From Acidobacteriaceae bacterium KBS 83 (GTDB lineage Bacteria; Acidobacteriota; Terriglobia; Terriglobales; Acidobacteriaceae): DNA of 64,000 nucleotides. Position 1 is the stretch's first letter, and every line of letters begins with the position of its first letter. This document shows positions 42,604 through 50,920 of this stretch, one piece after another. Location: positions 248,001-312,000 of the forward strand of contig KB906737.1 of NCBI GenBank assembly GCA_000381585.1, read 5' to 3'. The translations under genes were made by a program, and so were the position numbers. A model generated the notes under the pieces. It did not search any database and was not told the origin of the DNA. It worked only from the letters and a program-made list of their open reading frames with translations.

Positions 42604-44400
42604 ATGGCCACGATCACAACCACATATAAGGAAGAAGAGGTTAGCTCCGGAAACCTGGTGGAGATGAACTGGGACCCGATTACAAGGATCGTGGGCAGCC
42701 TCGGCATCTTCACCAAGATCGACTTCGGCAAGCGCAGAGTTGCAGAGTGTCACAGCACATCCTCGATCTTCCGCGGCTACAGCATATTTATGAAGGGAAA
42801 GGATCCGCGAGACGCGCACTTCATCACCAGCCGTATCTGCGGCATCTGCGGCGATAACCACGCGACCTGCGCTACCTACGCGCAGAACATGGCCTTCGGT
42901 GTGCGGCCACCGACGATGGCCGAGTGGATCGTCAACCTCGGCGAGGCGGCCGAGTACATGTTCGACCACAACATATTTCAAGACAACCTGGTCGGTGTGG
43001 ACTTTTGCGAGCAGATGGTCAAAGAGACCAATCCCGGCGTATGGGCGCAGGCGCAGAAGACCGCTTCGCCCCATGCAAACCTGCACGGGTACAAGACCAT
43101 CGGCGACATCATGACCGCGTTGAATCCGTTTACCGGCACCTTCTATCGCGAGGCTCTGCAGATGAGCCGCATGACGCGCGAGATGTTCTGCCTGATGGAA
43201 GGCCGTCACGTCCACCCATCGACACTCTACCCAGGCGGCGTAGGCACAGTGCCGACAGTCCAGCTGTTCACCGACTATCTCGTCCGCCTCATGAAATATG
43301 TAGAGTTCATGAAGAAAGTCCTTCCGCTGCATGATGATCTCTTCAACTTCTTCTATGAGGCGCTGCCTGGCTATGAACAGGTAGGCCAGCGTCGGATCCT
43401 GCTCGGCTGCTGGGGCTCCTTCAATAATCCCGATGTGTGCGATTACACCTATCAGAAGATGACCGAGTGGGGCCGCGGCATGTACGTCACGCCCGGCGTC
43501 GTAGTGGACGGTGAGTTGGTGACTACCGACCTCGTCGATATCAATCTGAACATCCGCATTCTTCTCGGTAGCTCCTATTACGACGACTGGCAGAGCGCCG
43601 AGACTTTCGTGAAGAAGGATCCGCTGGGAAATCCCGTCGATCAGCGACATCCCTGGAACCAGAGCACCTTCCCCAGGCCACAAAAGCGCAACTTCAAAGA
43701 CAAGTACACCTGGGTCATGTCGCCGCGCTGGTATGACAAACGCACCAAGGATCACCTCGCCCTCGACACGGGCGGAGGCCCGATCGCGCGTCTATGGGCT
43801 ACGGCTCTGGCTGGCATCGTCGACATCGGATACATCAAGGCCACAGGAAAGAGCGTGAAGATCTATCTTCCGAAAACCACTTCCCTGCCTGAGGTCGAAT
43901 TCGAATGGAAGATCCCCAAGTGGAGCAATGCGATTGAGCGCGATCGGGCACGCACATATTTCCAGGCATATGCCGCGGCTGCTGCCCTGCACTTTGTTGA
44001 GCAGGCCTTAGCCGAGTTGCATGCCGGAAGAACCAAAACGTGGAACGACTTCAAAGTGCCGGAGGAAGCTATCGGCTGCGGCTTCCACGAGGCGGTACGC
44101 GGCGTACTGTCGCACCACGTTGTCATTCGCGACCACAAGATCGCCAACTATCATCCGTACCCGCCTACACCATGGAACGCGAATCCTCGCGATATCTACG
44201 GAACACCCGGCCCCTATGAAGACGCGGTGCAGAACACTCCCATCTTCGAGGAAAACGGCCCGGATAAGTTCAAAGGCATCGATATCATGCGCGCAGTCCG
44301 TAGCTTCGATCCCTGCCTGCCATGCGGGGTGCATATGTATCTGGGGAATGGCAAGGTGTTGGAGACCCATCACTCCCCCATGTTTGGTCTGCAGCCCTGA
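42604..44400 (+). CDS. hhyL: [NiFe]-hydrogenase large subunit, high-affinity (group 1h) type
   Basis: 598 residues with the nickel site: L1 motif RICGICGDNHATC (Cys79, Cys82) and L2 motif DPCLPCGVH (Cys571, Cys574). The 21 residues after His577 would be removed by the maturation protease encoded at 47454 once Ni-Fe(CN)2CO is inserted. AAGGAG stands close before the ATG, 16 bp after hhyS. Long antisense open frames across this gene are shadows. Catalyses H2 splitting. Confidence 0.96.
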   Translation: MATITTTYKEEEVSSGNLVEMNWDPITRIVGSLGIFTKIDFGKRRVAECHSTSSIFRGYSIFMKGKDPRDAHFITSRICGICGDNHATCATYAQNMAFGVRPPTMAEWIVNLGEAAEYMFDHNIFQDNLVGVDFCEQMVKETNPGVWAQAQKTASPHANLHGYKTIGDIMTALNPFTGTFYREALQMSRMTREMFCLMEGRHVHPSTLYPGGVGTVPTVQLFTDYLVRLMKYVEFMKKVLPLHDDLFNFFYEALPGYEQVGQRRILLGCWGSFNNPDVCDYTYQKMTEWGRGMYVTPGVVVDGELVTTDLVDINLNIRILLGSSYYDDWQSAETFVKKDPLGNPVDQRHPWNQSTFPRPQKRNFKDKYTWVMSPRWYDKRTKDHLALDTGGGPIARLWATALAGIVDIGYIKATGKSVKIYLPKTTSLPEVEFEWKIPKWSNAIERDRARTYFQAYAAAAALHFVEQALAELHAGRTKTWNDFKVPEEAIGCGFHEAVRGVLSHHVVIRDHKIANYHPYPPTPWNANPRDIYGTPGPYEDAVQNTPIFEENGPDKFKGIDIMRAVRSFDPCLPCGVHMYLGNGKVLETHHSPMFGLQP

Positions 44401-44448
44401 TCGCTGAACGATGGGGCTGGAACAGAACCGGCAGTCAAAAGGAGCCGC

Positions 44449-45045
44449 GTGGCAAATGCAACTGAATTCCAGCAACGAGTCCAGCAGCTTGGCAAGCTGA
44501 TCGCTGAACTCGAACAGATGCCGGACAGCCCACTGAAAGTGGCAACCGGTGAATTGGTCCAGCTGTTGATGGAGGTGCACGGCACTGGGATTGAACGAAT
44601 GATGGAGATCGTCTTCGATTCCCACGGTACAGGCGCGGAGACGATCGAGAAGCTGGGGAACGACGCCATCGTTCGTAGCTTGCTTCTTCTCTATTCTCTG
44701 CATCCGGAAAATCTGGAGACGCGTGTGCACAAGTCGCTGGATGCCCTCCGCCCGCGACTTCGCAAGCTCAATTACACGATTGAGTTCATCAGCGTCGAAG
44801 ACGGCGCGGTGCGCTTACAAATCGAATCGTCGGGCCATGCCTGCGGTAGCACAACGGAAAACGTCCGCCGCATGGTAGAGGAGGTCGTCTACGAATATGC
44901 GCCTGACGTCACATCGCTGGCCATCCTGGGTCTCGAGGACCGTCCATCGTCCGGTTTCGTCGCACTTGGAAGCCTAACGGCGCCTTCCATCGCGCACACC
45001 GTGCAGCCTACTTCACACGCCGTCACGGTGGGAGGCGCCGATTGA
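44449..45045 (+). CDS. NifU C-terminal-like protein with a reduced cysteine motif
   Basis: 198 residues. Residues 1-95 are helical (QRVQQLGKLIAELEQMPD, then LLLLYSLHPENLETRV); the rest resembles the NifU C-terminal scaffold. Where that family has a CxxC, this protein has only HACGST, one cysteine and two residues fewer. It may help load or carry clusters for HhyS, or act as a structural adaptor. GTG start with AAAAGGAG eight bases upstream. A similar gene occurs next to group 1h hydrogenases in other phyla, as I recall. Confidence 0.75.
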   Translation: MANATEFQQRVQQLGKLIAELEQMPDSPLKVATGELVQLLMEVHGTGIERMMEIVFDSHGTGAETIEKLGNDAIVRSLLLLYSLHPENLETRVHKSLDALRPRLRKLNYTIEFISVEDGAVRLQIESSGHACGSTTENVRRMVEEVVYEYAPDVTSLAILGLEDRPSSGFVALGSLTAPSIAHTVQPTSHAVTVGGAD

Positions 45046-45078
45046 AATCTCAGGCTCACGCCGACGGAGGCAACCACC

Positions 45079-45750
45079 ATGCCGAATGAGCAGCTATCAG
45101 GAATGGAACAGGCATTCGGCGCCTTGCGTCAGTTCACTCGTGCGCGCCGCGCCTCCGCAGAGCCACTCGAGCGTTGCGAGTTTTGCAGCGCCGGTCTGAG
45201 CCATGAGCATCCCCACCTAGTGGAGCTTGCCACTCGAACCATAATTTGCGCGTGCGATCCATGCGCACTCCTCTTCGACAATGCCGCCACAGGCAAGTAC
45301 AAGCGCGTCAGTCGACGCGCGCTGCGCCTGGCCGACTTTGAGATGACCGATGCACAGTGGGACGGGTTGCTGATTCCAATCAACATGGCCTTCTTCTTCC
45401 GCTCCAGCCGGGAGAATCGGGTCGTCGCTCTCTATCCCAGCCCGGCAGGTGCAGTGGAATCTCTGCTCCCGATGGAGGCGTGGCAGGAAATCGAGAAATC
45501 CCATCTCCAGCTATTACAAATGAAGCCGGACATCGAGGCTCTGTTGGTCAATCGAGTGGGACATGCCCGCGGTGTAGCGAAGGCCGAGTACTACATCGCG
45601 CCCATGGATGATTGCTACCGCCTTGTAGGCGAGATCCGCATGCATTGGAAGGGCCTTTCCGGTGGCGCTGAAGTTTGGACCGAGATTGGCAGATTCTTCT
45701 CAGAGCTTCGCGCAAGGGCGGAAGTCGTCGGCGGAGTGCGGCATGCCTGA
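45079..45750 (+). CDS. DUF5947-like protein with a cysteine-rich metal-site motif
   Basis: 223 residues. Near the N-terminus five cysteines, CEFC (33-36) and CACDPC (57-62), could hold a zinc or a rubredoxin-like iron. The rest is an alpha/beta domain (DGLLIPINMAFFFRSS, VALYPSPAGAVESL, YRLVGEIRMHWKGLSGG). It resembles the family labelled DUF5947 found in hydrogenase clusters (recalled, not searched). Possibly an electron carrier or assembly factor for HhySL. Its stop overlaps the next start. Confidence 0.75.
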   Translation: MPNEQLSGMEQAFGALRQFTRARRASAEPLERCEFCSAGLSHEHPHLVELATRTIICACDPCALLFDNAATGKYKRVSRRALRLADFEMTDAQWDGLLIPINMAFFFRSSRENRVVALYPSPAGAVESLLPMEAWQEIEKSHLQLLQMKPDIEALLVNRVGHARGVAKAEYYIAPMDDCYRLVGEIRMHWKGLSGGAEVWTEIGRFFSELRARAEVVGGVRHA

Positions 45751-46399
45751 ACTCAGCTTCAAGATCGAGCAGGCGACGGTGCTGCCATTCGCTGTATCAC
45801 CGACCATTGCATTTCAGCTCTACGTTGCAAACGCCGTCGATGGCCAGGCCATTCACACCGTCGCGTTGAACTGCCAGATCCAGATTGAAGTGACGCGCCG
45901 GCGCTACACTCCCGATGAACAGCAGCAGATGCTCGATCTTTTTGGCGAGCCCGACCGTTGGAGCCAGACACTACATAACCTACTGTGGACGAGCGTCAGT
46001 GTCATCATTCCCGGCTTCAAAGGCAGCACGCACACCGATATTCGCGTGCCTTGCACATTTGATTTCAATGTCGCCGCGACGAAATATTTCTACGGGCTTG
46101 TCGGCGGCGAAGTGCCGCTGATCATGCTATTCAGCGGAACTGTCTTTTATGCGGATTCCGATGGGTCTTTGCAGGTAGCGCCTATCTCCTGGGACCAGGA
46201 GACAAAATTCAGGCTGCCGGTGCAGGTGTGGCGGGACATGATGGATGCCTACTACCCCAACGGTGCATGGCTCCACGTACGGCGCGATATATTCGACAGG
46301 CTCTACCGGCTCAAGATGCAACGCGGCATCCCCACCTGGGAGCAGGCGCTCGAGCACATCCTTCCTTGCGAGGAAATGGAAGAGACGGTGCAATCGTGA
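45743..46399 (+). CDS. DUF6084-like hydrogenase-cluster protein
   Basis: 218 residues, beta-rich first half (LSFKIEQATVLPFAVSPTIAF), then LLWTSVSVIIPGFKGST and a C-terminal part with WRDMMDAYYPNGAWLHV. No metal or nucleotide motif. It resembles proteins labelled DUF6084 in hydrogenase operons. ATG 45743 overlaps the preceding stop and has GGAG eight bases upstream; longer frames upstream are read-through. Function unknown; retained with DUF5947-like protein, which suggests they act together. Confidence 0.72.
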   Translation: MPELSFKIEQATVLPFAVSPTIAFQLYVANAVDGQAIHTVALNCQIQIEVTRRRYTPDEQQQMLDLFGEPDRWSQTLHNLLWTSVSVIIPGFKGSTHTDIRVPCTFDFNVAATKYFYGLVGGEVPLIMLFSGTVFYADSDGSLQVAPISWDQETKFRLPVQVWRDMMDAYYPNGAWLHVRRDIFDRLYRLKMQRGIPTWEQALEHILPCEEMEETVQS

Positions 46400-47457
46400 A
46401 CCTGGACCGCGTGGAGAAGATCGCCGAGGCAATTCTGTACGAGGGATACATGTTGTATCCGTATCGCCCGTCTTCTATGAAGAATCAGCAACGTTGGAAC
46501 TTTGGCGTGCTCTGCCCGCCTTCTTACTGCGAGCAGCAGCGCGGAACCGAACGTGACCTCATGCAGACCGAAGTCCTCGTAATCGGCGACTCTGGCGCCA
46601 AGATCACAATAAAAGTCCGCTTCCTGCAGATCATCCGGCGATCCATCGGCAAACTTCGCGCCCCAGTAACCTCCCTTCCACTTGATACCAATCCCGTGTT
46701 CGATTATGTGGACAAGCTGGAAGCAGGCAGCCGTGTCTACCGGCCATGGCAAGAGGCCGTAGAGCGCGAGATTGTCTGCGAAGAATTCCAGTTGGTAGAT
46801 CTTGGCATACCAAGGCTTCTTCCGATCGATTTTCCAGCACACCCGGAAGCCGAAGCTGTGCGCGACGAGACCGGCGATGTGATCGGCATGATCGTTCGCA
46901 GGTGGGAGCATCTAGCAGGATCCATTGTCATCAGCGCCGACAGAGCGCGCGACAATATCTTCAAGGTTCGAGTGTTGCTACGCAATGACTCGCACTTTCC
47001 TGCGCTGGCCGAAGCACCCCGCGAAGAGGCGGTGCTCTTTTCACTGGTCTCGGCTCACATTGTCCTGGGCGTGGAGAATGGCGAGTTTCTCTCCTTGCTC
47101 GAACCTCCCGCAGAGTTTGAGGCGATGGCAGCTGAGTGCAAAAACATCGGGACCTGGCCGGTGCTGGTCGGTGGGCAGAACACGCGTCAGGCCATGCTGT
47201 CCTCACCCATCATCCTCTACGACTATCCTCAGATTGCGCCGGAGAGCCCAGGCAGCCTCTTCGACGGCACAGAGATCGACGAGATCCTGTCGCTTCGCAT
47301 CATGACCCTCACCGACCAGGAGAAGCACGAAATACGCCAATCGGATGACCGTGCCCGCGAAATTCTCGATCGCACGGAACAGCTTCCAGAAGAGCAGTTC
47401 ATGAAGCTCCACGGCATTCTCCGGAGTCTGCAGCCTGTCAGAGAGGAGTTGCAATGA
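46396..47457 (+). CDS. Uncharacterised hydrogenase-cluster protein
   Basis: 353 residues from a GTG that overlaps the previous stop (CGTGA). I do not recognise a named family. Visible pieces: YEGYMLYPYRPSSMKNQQRW at the start, a beta-rich middle (VRFLQIIRR, GSIVISADRA, FKVRVLLRNDS), AEAPREEAVLFSLVSAHIVL, a conserved-looking YDYPQIAPESPGSLFDGTEI, and a helical tail with LTDQEKHEIRQSDDRAREIL. Position between DUF6084-like and protease genes, with overlaps on both sides, makes an accessory role in group 1h assembly likely. Confidence 0.75.
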   Translation: MNLDRVEKIAEAILYEGYMLYPYRPSSMKNQQRWNFGVLCPPSYCEQQRGTERDLMQTEVLVIGDSGAKITIKVRFLQIIRRSIGKLRAPVTSLPLDTNPVFDYVDKLEAGSRVYRPWQEAVEREIVCEEFQLVDLGIPRLLPIDFPAHPEAEAVRDETGDVIGMIVRRWEHLAGSIVISADRARDNIFKVRVLLRNDSHFPALAEAPREEAVLFSLVSAHIVLGVENGEFLSLLEPPAEFEAMAAECKNIGTWPVLVGGQNTRQAMLSSPIILYDYPQIAPESPGSLFDGTEIDEILSLRIMTLTDQEKHEIRQSDDRAREILDRTEQLPEEQFMKLHGILRSLQPVREELQ

Positions 47458-48311
47458 GAGAGTGGGAGTGGCAGCTCCTGGAAGACAAGGCGATGCTCGA
47501 CCATATCGAGATCTCCGGCGTAACCGTGAGCGCAGGTGATCGCGTTCGTCTGTGTCCGCACGACGGCGGCGACATTCTGGACATCGCACTCCGGGGGCAG
47601 GTCGCCACCATCGAAGGCATTGAGGAGGATTACGAGGGCAAGCGCCACGTATGCGTCGTCCTCGACGAGGATCCTGGTCGCGATCTTGGTCTCATGCGCC
47701 AACCCGGTCATCGCTTCTTCTTCGATCCGGCCGAAATTGAGCCGCTTCCCGCCGGCCTGGAACCAGAGCAGACTCATCGGACCAAAGCCCGTGTATTGAT
47801 CGCCGGCATCGGAAACATCTTTCTCGGAGACGACGCATTCGGAGTGGAAGTGGCACGGCGTCTGGCGGACTGTGAGTTACCAAACGAAGTGCGCGTAGTG
47901 GACTTCGGCATTAGAGGGCTCGACCTCGTTTACGCGCTCCAGGACGGCTACGACACCACAATCCTGATCGATGCCTTCCCGCATGGAAAACATCCCGGCA
48001 CCGTTTCCATCGTCGAGCCCTGCTTGAACGATCTCGACGTTGGCTCCGATGAGAGCGGATGTGTCGAGCCCCACGGAATGCATCCGATGAATGTGCTGCG
48101 CATGGCAAAGGCTATGCAGGCGCCTCTCGAACACATCCTGCTCATTGGTTGCGAGCCGGCTTACCTGGGCGGTGACGACGGCCATATGGGATTGAGTGAG
48201 AGCGTGGAGGCAGCAGTTGGCGAAGCAGTAAACACAACGCGAACTCTGGTGAACCAGATTCTGAATGGCGGCTGGCCACAACTCCAGTCTCAAATAGAGG
48301 TTCGCAAATAA
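47454..48311 (+). CDS. Hydrogenase maturation protease with N-terminal extension
   Basis: 285 residues. Residues 113-275 are a HyaD/HybD-type endopeptidase (VLIAGIGNIFLGDD, DFGIRGLDL, LIDAFPHG, HGMHPMNVL); Asp127, Asp173 and the His in the last motif match the nickel-sensing residues. It clips the HhyL C-terminus after nickel insertion. Residues 1-100 form a separate small beta domain (GDRVRLCPHDGGDI, VCVVLDEDPGRD, GHRFFFDPAEIEPL), not part of normal proteases and perhaps a docking module for HhyL. ATG overlaps the previous stop (ATGA). Confidence 0.88.
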   Translation: MREWEWQLLEDKAMLDHIEISGVTVSAGDRVRLCPHDGGDILDIALRGQVATIEGIEEDYEGKRHVCVVLDEDPGRDLGLMRQPGHRFFFDPAEIEPLPAGLEPEQTHRTKARVLIAGIGNIFLGDDAFGVEVARRLADCELPNEVRVVDFGIRGLDLVYALQDGYDTTILIDAFPHGKHPGTVSIVEPCLNDLDVGSDESGCVEPHGMHPMNVLRMAKAMQAPLEHILLIGCEPAYLGGDDGHMGLSESVEAAVGEAVNTTRTLVNQILNGGWPQLQSQIEVRK

Positions 48312-48354
48312 GGATAGATACCATGGCCCATAATTTGATCTCTGGAGCAACACA

Positions 48355-48690
48355 ATGTGCTTAGCGATTCCCGGGAAAATTGTGTCGCTCGTGCCTGACG
48401 AACCGCACCTCGGCGTCGTCGAAGTCACCGGCGTACGCCGCAGGGTCGATCTCGGCCTCCTAGTGGAGGACATGCCAAAGATCGGCGATTGGGTTCTCAT
48501 TCACGTGGGATTTGCAATGTCCAGAATCAGCGAGCAAGACGCTACGGAACAGATGCAGCTGCTCACCATGCTCGGAGAAGGTGAGGCGGCAATGAACGAA
48601 GTGCGCGGCTACGGCCTGGAAGAACGCGGCGATTTCCGAACTGGGGAAAAACATCGCCTAGGCACAGGGAAAACTCCCACCGTTCAATAG
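48355..48690 (+). CDS. hypC: Hydrogenase maturation chaperone HypC
   Basis: 111 residues with the signature N-terminus MCLAIPGK; Cys2 carries the Fe(CN)2CO precursor. The core (GVVEVTGVRRRVDLGLL, GDWVLIHVGFAMSRI) is typical; about 30 C-terminal residues rich in charge are longer than usual. With HypD it builds the iron centre delivered to HhyL. A CTGGAG precedes the ATG. Confidence 0.94.
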   Translation: MCLAIPGKIVSLVPDEPHLGVVEVTGVRRRVDLGLLVEDMPKIGDWVLIHVGFAMSRISEQDATEQMQLLTMLGEGEAAMNEVRGYGLEERGDFRTGEKHRLGTGKTPTVQ

Positions 48691-48716
48691 GCCTGGCAGT
48701 GATCAGGAGACACGTG

Positions 48717-49850
48717 ATGCGATTCGTCGATGAATTTCGCGATCCAGGGTTAATCACGAAGGCTGTTGAAGAAATCCATCGCCTCGCGCAGCCAGGACGC
48801 CACTATCGCATCATGGAAGTGTGCGGCGGCCACACTCATGCCATCTATCGCTTCGGCCTGAAAGACATCCTTCCGGAAGATATCGAGCTCATCCACGGTC
48901 CGGGCTGCCCGGTCTGCGTACTTCCCATGGGCCGGATCGATGACGGACTCGCCCTGGCCCAGAAGAACGGCACAATCTTCGCCGCCTTCGGCGACATGAT
49001 GCGCGTTCCAGGAACTCACGGCAGCCCTTTTGAGCACAAGGCCCGCGGTACGGACGTGCGCATCGTGTATTCGCCTGCCGACGCCTTGCAGATAGCGAGA
49101 AAGAATCCGAAGCGCCACGTGATCTTCTTCGCGATTGGGTTTGAGACGACAGCGCCCTCCACCGCGCTGACACTCATGCACGCGAAGCGCGAGGCCATTC
49201 GCAACTTCTCGGTCTTCTGCAATCACGTAACTATCGTGCCTGCAATTCGGGCAATTCTTGACTCTCCGGATATGCGCCTCGACGCCTTCATCGGTCCGGG
49301 ACACGTCTCCACTGTCATTGGTTGCCGTCCCTACGAGTGGATCGCGCGCGCAGAAGGCAAGCCGGTCGTCACATCCGGATTCGAGCCGCTCGACCTTCTG
49401 CAATCCATAGTCATGCTGCTGCGACAATTGCGGGCTGGCGAAGCCAGGGTAGAAAACCAGTACAAGCGAGTCGTGCCCTGGGAGGGCAACCGGGCAGCAC
49501 TGAAGGCAATGGCAGAAGTCTTTGAGCTGCGCCCGCATTTCGAATGGCGTGGCCTCGGATTTATCTCGCAATCGGCGTTGCGGATCCGCAAAGAATATGC
49601 AGACTGGGATTCAGAGCAACGCTTTGATGTGCCCGAAACGCGCGTCGCGGATCCCAAGGCCGCCCAATGCGGAGAAGTTTTGAAAGGTGTCTTGAAACCG
49701 GCACAGTGCAAATTGTTTGGCAAGGAGTGCACGCCCGAGCACCCGATCGGTGCGCTCATGGTTTCATCAGAGGGCTCATGCGCAGCATATTACAACTACG
49801 AGTACCGCAAGACCGCCTCGCTGGTGACGGAGATAAGCTCAGTAGCCTGA
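48717..49850 (+). CDS. hypD: Hydrogenase maturation protein HypD
   Basis: 377 residues. It holds a [4Fe-4S] cluster and, with HypC, is the scaffold on which CN and CO are attached to iron. The conserved blocks are MEVCGGHTHAIYRFG, IHGPGCPVCVLP, FAIGFETTAPSTA and the C-terminal cysteines around CTPEHPIGALMVSSEGSC. ATG 48717 is chosen because AGGAG lies eight bases upstream; the GTG at 48699 is less likely. Confidence 0.95.
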   Translation: MRFVDEFRDPGLITKAVEEIHRLAQPGRHYRIMEVCGGHTHAIYRFGLKDILPEDIELIHGPGCPVCVLPMGRIDDGLALAQKNGTIFAAFGDMMRVPGTHGSPFEHKARGTDVRIVYSPADALQIARKNPKRHVIFFAIGFETTAPSTALTLMHAKREAIRNFSVFCNHVTIVPAIRAILDSPDMRLDAFIGPGHVSTVIGCRPYEWIARAEGKPVVTSGFEPLDLLQSIVMLLRQLRAGEARVENQYKRVVPWEGNRAALKAMAEVFELRPHFEWRGLGFISQSALRIRKEYADWDSEQRFDVPETRVADPKAAQCGEVLKGVLKPAQCKLFGKECTPEHPIGALMVSSEGSCAAYYNYEYRKTASLVTEISSVA

Positions 49851-49876
49851 GCAATGGCCCTGTCGTCGACAGCGGC

Positions 49877-50905
49877 TTGCCGAAGGTCCGCTTCCGCGAT
49901 TCGCAGATCGAAATGGCGCATGGTGCCGGTGGCAAAGCCAGCCGCAGGCTCGTGGAAGGACTCTTCGCTCCGCTGCTGTACGGAAGTCTGCAGGAGTCGC
50001 TTGGCGACGCTGCGCGTGTCGAGATGAACGGCACGCCCATCGCCATGACAACCGATAGTTTCGTCGTGAAGCCACTGCGCTTTCCCGGCGGCTCCATAGG
50101 GGAGCTCGCCGTCAACGGCACCATGAATGATCTCGCAGTCGCCGGTGCCAGGGGACATTCGATGGTCGTCACCTTTGTGCTCGAAGAAGGGCTGCCGTCC
50201 TCCATTCTCGAGGCAGAGGTTCGTGCGATGTCGAATGCGCTCCGCCGCGCAGGCGTTGCCATGGTGGGAGGCGACACCAAAGTCGTCGAACGGGGCAAGG
50301 CGGACGGCATGTACATTACGACCGCCGGCATCGGAATCCCGCTTCCAGACCTGCACCTGAACCCGAGAAGTGTCCATCCTGGCGACAAGGTACTGCTGTC
50401 GGGTCCTATTGGCGACCATGGCATCACCATCCTTCTGGCCCGTGGCGATCTCGAACTCGAAGCAGACTTGCGCTCGGATTCCCGCTGTGTGCTACCGCTC
50501 GTGGAAGCGCTCGTCCAGGAAGCGGCTCCTGGCGTTCGCTGGATGCGCGACCCCACTCGCGGCGGTGTTGCCACATCGCTCAACGAGCTGGCGCGCGACT
50601 GTGGACTTGGCATCTCTCTTCTGGAGGAGGAGATTCCAATGCGCGATGCAGTGCGTGGCGCATGTGAGCTGCTGGGGCTGGATCCCCTGCACATCGCCAA
50701 CGAAGGACAGTTCGTCGCCGTGGTTGCACCGGATTTCGCCGACTTGGCCCTTCACGCGCTTAACAACGCTCCGGGGGGCGAAGATGCCCGCGTCATCGGC
50801 GAGGTGCGAAAAGAGCCTGCAAACGCAGTCTTGGTCAGCACGCGGTATGGCGGAAGCCGCATCGTAGATATGCTGGCCGGCGACCCGCTGCCGCGAATCT
50901 GTTGA
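49877..50905 (+). CDS. hypE: Hydrogenase maturation protein HypE
   Basis: About 342 residues ending in PRIC, whose terminal Cys carries the thiocarboxamide that becomes cyanide. It has the PurM-like ATPase features AHGAGGKAS, MTTDSFVVKP, GDTKVVERG and RDPTRGGVATSLNELA. The start is not secure: TTG 49877 (chosen) follows the hypD stop by 26 bp and gives a normal N-terminus; ATG 49913 would cut into the first strand; ATG 49778 would overlap hypD by 73 bp. Confidence 0.92.
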   Translation: MPKVRFRDSQIEMAHGAGGKASRRLVEGLFAPLLYGSLQESLGDAARVEMNGTPIAMTTDSFVVKPLRFPGGSIGELAVNGTMNDLAVAGARGHSMVVTFVLEEGLPSSILEAEVRAMSNALRRAGVAMVGGDTKVVERGKADGMYITTAGIGIPLPDLHLNPRSVHPGDKVLLSGPIGDHGITILLARGDLELEADLRSDSRCVLPLVEALVQEAAPGVRWMRDPTRGGVATSLNELARDCGLGISLLEEEIPMRDAVRGACELLGLDPLHIANEGQFVAVVAPDFADLALHALNNAPGGEDARVIGEVRKEPANAVLVSTRYGGSRIVDMLAGDPLPRIC

Positions 50906-50920
50906 ACCATCCTGCTGACC

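Noticed and set aside
42556-43755. A 399-codon antisense open frame opposite hhyL, and another (41610-42731) opposite hhyS
   Set aside because: No family-like sequence or ribosome binding site; they mirror the codon pattern of strongly conserved sense genes.
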